Program-made: the position numbers and the translations under genes
Notes under the pieces: model-generated
The model's input: only the letters and a program-made list of their open reading frames with translations
Told to the model about the DNA's origin: nothing
The model's database searches: none
Origin: an uncultured Candidatus Poseidoniales archaeon
Lineage (GTDB): Archaea; Thermoplasmatota; Poseidoniia; Poseidoniales; Thalassarchaeaceae
Direction: 5' to 3'
Assembly (NCBI GenBank): GCA_902573115.1
Contig: CACGIM010000009.1
Location: forward strand, 1 to 37,343
Length of the DNA: 37,343 nt
Shown here: positions 16,173 through 23,728 of the stretch, one piece after another
Layout of the letters: every line of letters starts with the position of its first letter
Numbering within the stretch: position 1 is the stretch's first letter

Positions 16173-18857
16173 ATGAATATGCGAAGCACTGCTATTATGA
16201 CGGTCCTGATGATGCTATTTTCAAGCATGGCAGGATGCCTAGATAGAACAGAAGAAGAAGAACCAACTGCCATGGTTTCAACATATCACGTTGGCCAGTT
16301 GGTGTCCGCTATAGCCGGAGACACGATGAACGTGGAAATGATGTCCACAACAAATATCCCTGTTCACGACTACGAGCCATCCGCGGCAGATCTTGTAAGG
16401 CTGCAGGAAAGTGACATTTTCTTCTACCATGGGTTGAACCTTGAACCATGGGTGGAGTCGGCTCTTTCTTCCCTCGGAGATAATGCTCCAAAATCGGTCC
16501 AGACTCATGCAATGCCCTCAGGAGAAATTGAGTTGGACTATGAATCGATGCTTGTATCTGACCTTTGCGAGCTACTAGCTGATGGTCCGTACGAGAGCAC
16601 TACACTCGGTCACGAGGATCATGAGGGCCATGAGGATCACGCCAATGAGACCGAGGAGAACCACTCAGAGGAAGATGGTCACGAGGGTCACAACCATGCC
16701 GAAGCAGAAGAAACCATTCAGAATCCTGAGGGATGTCCAGCGGACACAGTGATCTCGATTTTCCACATGGAGGCTGGAGAGCATGTTTTGGAGTTTGAGG
16801 GGCATCACGACGAGACCTTCAATATGGCCGTTCTCAAGATGCCTGGCGGGCATGCCCACCACCATGACCACGGGCACGCAGGTCCATTCGAGTGGGCGGG
16901 AGTCTTCGAGATTGCCGACTCTTCCCACACTTGGACAATGCAGAAGGTCGACGGGGCCTACGCAGACCCGAGCATGCGCTTGGTGCTTATCCCGACCGAC
17001 GCGGCTACCGAAGAGGCCATGGAGGCTGCTGAGGAGGGTGTTGGCGAAATGATCGAGGGAGACTCTTGCACTGTTATCGAGGATGGGGAGACCATGACCC
17101 CGATTGCCGCAGAAGGCTCATGCTTCGAGCTACACGTGGGAGTCGGTGACGACTCGACCTTCACGATCGACACAACGGGAGTTTCTGCCCTGGCAGCCTA
17201 CGCCCAGCACGTTCCAACAGAATTCGAGCGTGACACCCACTACCTGGCAGACTCGGCAGGAAACGACATCGAGCCTGTCGCGCAAGAGGGTGCGGAAGGG
17301 CATGGGCATGAAGACCATGGTGAAGAGGACGAACATCATCACATGGTTTGTCACAACACAGCGACCCATCAAAACTATGACGCTACTGAGTCTGAATGTG
17401 AAGCTGCAGGCCACACATGGATGGAAGGAGGCGACGAGGGGGGAGTTTGTCATAACACAACGACCCATCAAAACTATGACGCTACTGAGTCTGAATGTGA
17501 AGCTGCAGGACATTCATGGATAGAGGGAGATCACCATGACTACCCGGAGATAGAAGCAGACTATGTTTCTCACAGTCTTTCTTTCCCTGAGGAAAAGGTC
17601 TGCTACGACATGAGTACCCACACGGTAAACGGCTCGATATCGAGTCAGTCAGAATGTGAAACTGCTGGACTAATGTGGACTGAGTCCACATCTGGAGGAA
17701 ACCACACTGATGAAGAAGGTGAGCACGAGGCTGGCTACGTCGTGGTTCACATAGAAGAGGAGGGGGACTATGGATTCGCAGTACCACTGGATGTCGAGTT
17801 CTACATACTGGCGGAAGAGACAGGTCCATTCGAGTGGGCGGGAGTCTTCGAGATTGCCGACTCTTCCCACACTTGGACAATGCAGAAGGTCGACGGGGCC
17901 TACGCAGACCCGAGCATGCGCTTGGTGCTTATCCCGACCGACGCGGCTACCGAAGAGGCCATGGAGGCTGCTGAGGAGGGTGTTGGCGAAATGATCGAGG
18001 GAGACTCTTGCACTGTTATCGAGGATGGGGAGACCATGACCCCGATTGCCGCAGAAGGCTCATGCTTCGAGCTACACGTGGGAGTCGGTGACGACTCGAC
18101 CTTCACGATCGACACAACGGGAGTTTCTGCCCTGGCAGCCTACGCCCAGCACGTTCCAACAGAATTCGAGCGTGACACCCACTACCTGGCAGACTCGGCA
18201 GGAAACGACATCGAGCCTGTCGCGCAAGAGTCTGTTGGTGGCCACGATCACGATCATGGAGGGCATGGTGAAGAGGGCGAAATAGAGGCAGGTGAGGATG
18301 AAGAGGCATTCAACTACGACCCGCATAGCTGGCTAGACCCAGTGTCTTTCAAGGAGCAGGCAAAGGTCGTACTGGAGGCTTTGAAGGAGGCTTTTCCCAG
18401 CGATGAGTCGGCATTCACGGCGAACGCTGAGGCCTATATGTCCCAGCTAGACTCTCTGCATGCGGATTTCCAGACCACGCTACCTAGCGATTCATCATGT
18501 ACCGAAAACAAGGTAATAGCCAACCACAACGCATACAGCTACCTTGCCAAGCGGTATGATCTAAAGTTCATATCAATACATGGTCTTGATCCAGAGGGCG
18601 AGCCATCGGCTGCAGATATTGCAGAGGCTGTGGAAGAAATCAATGAAGAGGGGATTACTGTCCTTTTCATTGAGGAGTACACATCCGAGTCAGCCGTCGA
18701 CAGCATAGTGGAGCAGACTATTTCAGACACAATGCCAAATGGCGTCGGAGTTGAGTACCTATACACGATGGAGATGGAGCCAAAGGACACAAGCGACGAT
18801 TACATTTCCATGATGAGAAAAAGCATGAACAGCCTCAAAGAAGGTCTCGGCTGCTAA
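16173..18857 (+). CDS. znuA: Zinc-type ABC transporter substrate-binding lipoprotein (ZnuA family) with giant His/Cys-rich insertion
   Basis: Lipobox-like SSMAGC; cluster A-I motifs VHDYEPSAADL, FFYHGLNLEPW, YDPHSWLDPV, NHNAYSYLAKRYDLKFISIHGL, IEEYTSESAVDSIV. A roughly 600-aa insertion separates the N-terminal lobe from DPHSWLDP. Confidence 0.9.
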   Translation: MNMRSTAIMTVLMMLFSSMAGCLDRTEEEEPTAMVSTYHVGQLVSAIAGDTMNVEMMSTTNIPVHDYEPSAADLVRLQESDIFFYHGLNLEPWVESALSSLGDNAPKSVQTHAMPSGEIELDYESMLVSDLCELLADGPYESTTLGHEDHEGHEDHANETEENHSEEDGHEGHNHAEAEETIQNPEGCPADTVISIFHMEAGEHVLEFEGHHDETFNMAVLKMPGGHAHHHDHGHAGPFEWAGVFEIADSSHTWTMQKVDGAYADPSMRLVLIPTDAATEEAMEAAEEGVGEMIEGDSCTVIEDGETMTPIAAEGSCFELHVGVGDDSTFTIDTTGVSALAAYAQHVPTEFERDTHYLADSAGNDIEPVAQEGAEGHGHEDHGEEDEHHHMVCHNTATHQNYDATESECEAAGHTWMEGGDEGGVCHNTTTHQNYDATESECEAAGHSWIEGDHHDYPEIEADYVSHSLSFPEEKVCYDMSTHTVNGSISSQSECETAGLMWTESTSGGNHTDEEGEHEAGYVVVHIEEEGDYGFAVPLDVEFYILAEETGPFEWAGVFEIADSSHTWTMQKVDGAYADPSMRLVLIPTDAATEEAMEAAEEGVGEMIEGDSCTVIEDGETMTPIAAEGSCFELHVGVGDDSTFTIDTTGVSALAAYAQHVPTEFERDTHYLADSAGNDIEPVAQESVGGHDHDHGGHGEEGEIEAGEDEEAFNYDPHSWLDPVSFKEQAKVVLEALKEAFPSDESAFTANAEAYMSQLDSLHADFQTTLPSDSSCTENKVIANHNAYSYLAKRYDLKFISIHGLDPEGEPSAADIAEAVEEINEEGITVLFIEEYTSESAVDSIVEQTISDTMPNGVGVEYLYTMEMEPKDTSDDYISMMRKSMNSLKEGLGC
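16879..17288 (+). repeat. 410-bp direct repeat, copy 1 (inside the znuA-like CDS)
   Basis: caggtccattcgagtgggcggg...gagcctgtcgcgcaagag; identical by eye to 17821-18230, offset 942 bp (314 codons, in frame). Confidence 0.95.
17346..17429 (+). repeat. Cys-module repeat unit 1 (VCHNTATHQNYDATESECEAAGHTWMEG)
   Basis: Near-identical to 17445-17528; a diverged third unit lies near 17598-17688. Confidence 0.85.
17445..17528 (+). repeat. Cys-module repeat unit 2 (VCHNTTTHQNYDATESECEAAGHSWIEG)
   Basis: 99-bp offset from unit 1 with few substitutions. Confidence 0.85.
17821..18230 (+). repeat. 410-bp direct repeat, copy 2
   Basis: Same sequence as 16879-17288; flanks differ (g/a before, g/t after). 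Confidence 0.95.
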
Positions 18858-19034
18858 CAATTTAGCAAATGAGGATCTCTCGAGTCGCCGGCGGGGTTTG
18901 GCATGAAGTCGTCATCCTCCGTCGGCCTGAAAACTCAAGTTGGCGGGGAGGACGGACTTCTTGGCATCATTTTCGAAATCACCATTCCTTCCCGTCAACA
19001 ACCAAGCGTAAAGCAATGGTGAGGAAGTGAGGTA

Positions 19035-19886
19035 ATGCCAGACCAGGATACTTGGAACATATTCTCGAAGATAAAAGGTAATTTGGCCAATATTAATCAA
19101 AACAATATAATTGAGAGTATACTCAAACTAAGGCAACTTTCGGTCACTAGGTCCGGAGTGAAAGTGGTGGAGAAAGTATCTTTCGATATAACAAAAGGTG
19201 AGTTCGTTGGCCTTGTGGGCCCTAACGGAGGCGGAAAGACCACCCTTTTGCTAACGATACTAGGCGTACTAAAACCATCCAGCGGGAGTCTCCTTGTCTA
19301 CGGACACAAACCTGCAAGTAGCCAAAACCTAGGAAAGGTTGCATGGGTCCCGCAGACCGGGGCAAACATTCCAAGGCATATTCACATAACAGTAAGAGAA
19401 CTGATTAGATTAGGAACGATCAATAGGAGCAACTTCTTTTTCAGAACTGGCAAATCTGGGACCGGGAGAGTCAATAAAGCCATAGAAATGGTTGGATTAG
19501 AGGATTTTGCCGATGTTGACGTTTTGAGACTATCTGGAGGACAGTTACAACGGGCTGTGATTGGAAGAGCACTTGCATCGGAATCGGATTTCATAGTCCT
19601 GGATGAGCCCCTCGTTGGAGTGGATAGGGCTGCAAAGAACTCGATACTAAGACTTCTAGATGACCTTTGTCACGACCATGGCAAGACTATTCTCATGGTT
19701 TCCCACGACTTGGCTGCTATTTCCCAGACAGCGCACAGGATAATCTACTTGGAGGGGGAGGTGCAGTTTGATGGCCCATCGAGCAAAATACCCGATCTAA
19801 ATGAGTTAGCAAGCATAAGGGGCATTCAGAACCCCCATGCAATGAAGAGTCGTCGAACACCAATTGTCCACATAAAGAGGGAATGA
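19035..19886 (+). CDS. znuC: Zinc-type ABC transporter ATP-binding protein
   Basis: Walker A GPNGGGKTT, signature LSGGQLQRAVIGRAL, Walker B FIVLDEP, H-loop MVSHDL; ZnuC-like SSGSLLVYGHKP, VAWVPQ. Confidence 0.93.
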   Translation: MPDQDTWNIFSKIKGNLANINQNNIIESILKLRQLSVTRSGVKVVEKVSFDITKGEFVGLVGPNGGGKTTLLLTILGVLKPSSGSLLVYGHKPASSQNLGKVAWVPQTGANIPRHIHITVRELIRLGTINRSNFFFRTGKSGTGRVNKAIEMVGLEDFADVDVLRLSGGQLQRAVIGRALASESDFIVLDEPLVGVDRAAKNSILRLLDDLCHDHGKTILMVSHDLAAISQTAHRIIYLEGEVQFDGPSSKIPDLNELASIRGIQNPHAMKSRRTPIVHIKRE

Positions 19887-20440
19887 GCATGGGAATTGGG
19901 AATTCGGTGATGAGTGCTCTGGGGCCAGTCTTGGAATTTATCGCCCCTGTAGTCCCAGGTGAGATTTTTCCTCATTTCTTTAGCGGAATTTTCCAGAATG
20001 CATTAGTTGCCTCAGTGATTGTGACCATTGTGGCTGGCATTTTGGGGTCATTTTTGATGATGAGGAACCTTTCGTTAATTGGTGACGGTCTGGCTCACGT
20101 TTCTTTTGGAGGAATTTGCGTGGGAATTGTCGTGGGCTCCACCTCCCCCCTGATTTATGCGCTTATTTTCAGCGTTTTGGCAGCGGTGTTGATTTTCGAA
20201 ATGCAGAGCAGAGAAATTCTGACCGGGGATGCCTCGATTGCAATCTTCCTGACGGGGATGCTAGCATTCGGACTAGTTGTCCTTAGACTGTGGGGGGGGC
20301 GGAGTAACCATGGATGTAGAAGGATATCTCTTTGGAAACCTATTACTAATGGACGAACAAAGTTTGGACATAATTATCTATATCAGCATATTTGCGTTAT
20401 TTTCCATCGCACTTCTTTACAATGGACTGCTTGCAACTAG
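19883..20440 (+). CDS. znuB: Zinc-type ABC transporter permease, N-terminal part (frame-interrupted)
   Basis: NALVASVIVTIVAGILGSFLMMRNLSLIGDGLAHVSFGGICVGI is ZnuB-like; homology stops at a G8 tract (20292-20299), after which this frame is non-homologous. Confidence 0.85.
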   Translation: MSMGIGNSVMSALGPVLEFIAPVVPGEIFPHFFSGIFQNALVASVIVTIVAGILGSFLMMRNLSLIGDGLAHVSFGGICVGIVVGSTSPLIYALIFSVLAAVLIFEMQSREILTGDASIAIFLTGMLAFGLVVLRLWGGRSNHGCRRISLWKPITNGRTKFGHNYLYQHICVIFHRTSLQWTACN

Positions 20441-20801
20441 CATAGATCCCATCGCGGCTCAAGTACAAGGAATACCTGCGCGCGGCATAGGATTGTTATT
20501 CAGTGTAATTACCGCAGCTGTTGTAGTAACGATGGTAAAAATCATTGGTGCTTTGTTGGTGACTGCTCTTCTTGTCACTCCAGCTGCCACGGCCCAGCAA
20601 ATAGGCAATAGTTTCAGGTCTTGCTTGATTTGGACACAGGTGTTCGGTCACACATCAGTATTATTCGGTCTGTACCTTTCCTCCGAGATTTCGACAGGAA
20701 GTGGTTCTATGATCGCAGTTGTGGCGGCGACCATGTTTGGGGTCGTTGGGGCATACCAAAACATAGTATTGCCATTGCTTAATCCAGATAGCAACCAATA
20801 A
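20277..20801 (+). CDS. znuB: Zinc-type ABC transporter permease, C-terminal part (shifted frame)
   Basis: VEGYLFGNLLLMDEQ...IDPIAAQVQGIPARGIGLLFSVITAAVVVTMVKIIGALLVTALLVTPAATAQQI is the ZnuB C-terminal half. Confidence 0.85.
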   Translation: MSLDCGGGGVTMDVEGYLFGNLLLMDEQSLDIIIYISIFALFSIALLYNGLLATSIDPIAAQVQGIPARGIGLLFSVITAAVVVTMVKIIGALLVTALLVTPAATAQQIGNSFRSCLIWTQVFGHTSVLFGLYLSSEISTGSGSMIAVVAATMFGVVGAYQNIVLPLLNPDSNQ

Positions 20802-20834
20802 CGCCTGTAGATACGCAAAATAATATGCGACCGA

Positions 20835-21722
20835 TCAATGGGGGGAATGGGCGAAGTTACCGTTCTGATAATCCAGAAAGGCTTGGTTTATTTCCTCCAT
20901 GGTGTTCATGACAAACGGCCCATAACGAGCAATTGGTTCATCAATCTCGGGGCCTGCTAGAACCAGAAATTCTGAGGCTAAGTCGGATTTTATTTCTACT
21001 TCATCACCTTGCGACAAAAGGGCTAGCTCACCATTGCGCACTTGTTGATTCACACCAAGGCCAGGTGGGAATGGATTTTTTCTGACACGAGGTTGATTTA
21101 CGACTGTTATTTTACCCCCAAACACGTAAATCATAGCATTCAACATAGGATCAATTCTTTGCATTAGACTAGCACCCTCCTCCGCTTTTACATGAATCAA
21201 GGTAATTGGGATGACAGTATCTATCGACGAAGTTGTGCCTAGGCATTCTCCTGCTATCACCCTAGCCCAGATGCCCCCATTTTCAACTGTGGGAGATTCC
21301 GTTGCAGGGATTTCTTGGTATCGAGGGGACATCATTTTGTATTTTGATGGAAGATTGACCCAGATCTGGAAACCATGTGTCCTACCTCCTGTTTTCTTAA
21401 AATCCTCATGGGGTTCTTCCGAGTGAATAATGCCCCTCCCTGCAGTCATCCATTGTACGTCTCCTGGGTTTAACTCACCCTTGTTTCCTGCACTGTCCTC
21501 ATGCCGCATCCTCCCGTCAAGAAGATATGTTACTGTTTCGAAACCACGGTGAGGGTGCCAAGGGGCCCCAACAGCTTCGCCTGGTCCGTAATCGACTGGC
21601 CCCATCTCATCGATCAGCAAAAACGGGCTCATCACCCTGCCCATCCTTGAGGGGCGACGGACTGTGAATCCTCCTCCCTCCATCATGGTGTGGGTGGGGA
21701 TTATTTCTACCACGCTGCGCAC
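20835..21722 (-). CDS. Pirin-family cupin protein
   Basis: PFLLIDEMGPVDYGPGEAVGAPWHPHRGFETVTYLLDGRMRHEDSAGNKGELNPGDVQWMTAGRGIIHSEEP. Confidence 0.95.
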   Translation of the reverse strand: MRSVVEIIPTHTMMEGGGFTVRRPSRMGRVMSPFLLIDEMGPVDYGPGEAVGAPWHPHRGFETVTYLLDGRMRHEDSAGNKGELNPGDVQWMTAGRGIIHSEEPHEDFKKTGGRTHGFQIWVNLPSKYKMMSPRYQEIPATESPTVENGGIWARVIAGECLGTTSSIDTVIPITLIHVKAEEGASLMQRIDPMLNAMIYVFGGKITVVNQPRVRKNPFPPGLGVNQQVRNGELALLSQGDEVEIKSDLASEFLVLAGPEIDEPIARYGPFVMNTMEEINQAFLDYQNGNFAHSPH

Positions 21723-21753
21723 GACTCAATGTATTGTACATCGGATATAATCT

Positions 21754-22070
21754 CTAGTCTTGCCCATCGGGGTCGAATATGTTGGACTTCAGAATACTAG
21801 GAATTTCTAGCATTGTCTGGTACGCTGATTTCTTCGCCCATTCAACAATTGCTTCGTAGTGTGCTGGCTGATTTAGATCCCCCACCCAAATTTGCTGGCC
21901 TTCGGCTTCCAAAACCGCAACATTATGCCATGAGCATGGGCCGAGGCAATCTGATATATCGAGTTCCACGTGTTTTGAGATGTCATTTTTTCCCATTTCT
22001 CCTTAAGGTACTCGACGGGTACCTCTGAGTGCCCCTTGGATGTATTGCCGCAACAACATCCGTTGCACAC
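21754..22070 (-). pseudogene. (2Fe-2S) ferredoxin-domain protein split over two frames (MCNGCCCGN... and ...DCLGPCSWHNV...)
   Basis: ORFs 21873-22070 and 21754-21996 join as CNGCCCGNTSKGHSEVPVEYLKEKWEK|NDISKHVELDISDCLGPCSWHNVAVLEAEGQQIWVGDL if A6 (minus strand, 21986-21991) were A7. Confidence 0.75.
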
Positions 22071-22132
22071 AATTACTCTTTTACTGATAAAATCACTTCC
22101 TGTAGAGGGGGTTTGGATGTATGTTAAGAAGC

Positions 22133-23329
22133 TCAGATGGCTTTCCTAACATAGTCATCATTGTCTATAGGGACCCAAACATTCGACTTTTCCGCATTCT
22201 GAATTTCCACACGGTATGGGTTTCCCTCATCCCAGCACTTCAGAATCCTACCTTCGGTAAATTCTCCGATGTTTGCGTAGACTTTGTCTCCCACATTAAA
22301 ACGTAGATCCTCCGCCTTGCAGTCCATTAAACCGGATTGCAAGGAGTCGTGATCTAGATTTCGGCCTATGAACACGAATCGGCATTCGCGAGTCTCGTCT
22401 TCCTTCCACTGAGCTACTTCTGAGCTGAAATTGCCAGCGAATAGCATGTGGACCCCCTGGAAGACGAACTTGTCATCTGTCCCCTTGACCGCAAGAACGC
22501 CTTTGTACCTAAACAGGTCCTCCCCATAGTTCTGGAGTAGATTGCCTATCCAGTTGTTCAGTTTGTTTACGTTTAGCTCACCCTCGAATTTGGAGCTGGT
22601 TGAAGTGACTCTTTCATCGTGTTCGTGCTCCGCCTCTATATCTAGGAATTCGGGGTCCATCTCCAATGTTTTCTCCAAATCAAAAGCCCCGATGTTGATA
22701 AGGTCCTCCGGATCGATGATGCTGTTTTCAGTGTGAAACATTGGGGCAAACTTGTTGATGGATCTAATTCTATTCTCGACCCGCTCTAGTTCCTCTTTGT
22801 CTACCAAGTCTATCTTGTTCAGCATAATTCTGTCCGCGAAAGCTATTTGCTCCACTGACTCGTTTTCCACTCCCTCGGGCTTTTCCTCATCCAGATGTTG
22901 GGTAATGTGCTTTGCATCTGCTACGGTTACTATGCCATCCAGTTCGTATTTATCTACAATATTCTCATCCACGAAGAATGTCTGAGCGACCGGAGCTGGG
23001 TCGGCAAGTCCTGTTGTTTCGATTAGAACTCCATCGAAATCCTTGATTCGGTCATACATATTGTCCAGCAATTCTGTAAGGTCCCCTCGTACGGTGCAAC
23101 AGATGCACCCGTTCATGACCTCAATAATACTCTCCTCGGAGCTCTCAACCAGTATGTTTTCATCGATCCCAACGTCTCCAAATTCATTTTCGATAACTGC
23201 GAATTTCATCTTGTGTTCCATACTTGTGAGTATGTGATTCAGAAGCGTGGTCTTTCCAGATCCTAGGAACCCTGTCAAGACCGTCACCGGTATGCGTCGC
23301 TTTTCGTTATGAGCCTCACTCATTGCCAT
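22133..23329 (-). CDS. COG0523/CobW-type G3E GTPase metallochaperone with C-terminal SH3-like extension
   Basis: TGFLGSGKTTLLNHIL (Walker A), GCICCTV (CXCC), IETTGLADPAPVAQ, LNKIDLV; CobW-C domain; extra tail LRFNVGDKVYANIGEFTEGRILKCWDEGNPYRVEIQN. Confidence 0.93.
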   Translation of the reverse strand: MAMSEAHNEKRRIPVTVLTGFLGSGKTTLLNHILTSMEHKMKFAVIENEFGDVGIDENILVESSEESIIEVMNGCICCTVRGDLTELLDNMYDRIKDFDGVLIETTGLADPAPVAQTFFVDENIVDKYELDGIVTVADAKHITQHLDEEKPEGVENESVEQIAFADRIMLNKIDLVDKEELERVENRIRSINKFAPMFHTENSIIDPEDLINIGAFDLEKTLEMDPEFLDIEAEHEHDERVTSTSSKFEGELNVNKLNNWIGNLLQNYGEDLFRYKGVLAVKGTDDKFVFQGVHMLFAGNFSSEVAQWKEDETRECRFVFIGRNLDHDSLQSGLMDCKAEDLRFNVGDKVYANIGEFTEGRILKCWDEGNPYRVEIQNAEKSNVWVPIDNDDYVRKAI

Positions 23330-23462
23330 GTTATATCGGGCGTATGCGGCGCTATTAGTTATTTAATGAAAGCTATTAACAATTCTCAACTAACTTATTA
23401 TTTACCAAAATGAGAATAGGTTTGAGCAAAATGTAGATGTTTATCTTCGCTGGGCCCAGTTT

Positions 23463-23705
23463 GTGGCTCAAGAGGTTGGGACTGGCGAAAAGGGCTCGTT
23501 GTTTCAAAATAAAATCTTCAGATCCTTCTTAATTTTCTCAATATTTCGTGCCATTTACGGTGCTGGAATACTTGTAATTACCTACTTCCTAGCGACCAGT
23601 GACGATTCTCCATTGTGGATCTCAGGTCTTTTCCTAATATCTTCGATGGTGATCTCCAGAATAATTTTCAGATGGATAAAGAGGAAATGGCCAGATTTAT
23701 TCTAG
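23463..23705 (+). CDS. Small membrane protein, unknown
   Basis: 80-aa ORF with two hydrophobic segments, GTG start. Confidence 0.5.
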   Translation: MAQEVGTGEKGSLFQNKIFRSFLIFSIFRAIYGAGILVITYFLATSDDSPLWISGLFLISSMVISRIIFRWIKRKWPDLF

Positions 23706-23728
23706 AGTTTCAGTGAGGTTAGATTATT

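Noticed and set aside
16958-18115. Duplicate antisense 71-aa ORFs (16958-17173 and 17900-18115)
   Set aside because: Identical only because they sit in the two copies of the 410-bp repeat; antisense artefacts.
16173-18857. ZnuA repeats as a mobile element insertion
   Set aside because: No terminal inverted repeats, transposase or target-site duplication seen; the repeats are in-frame protein domains.
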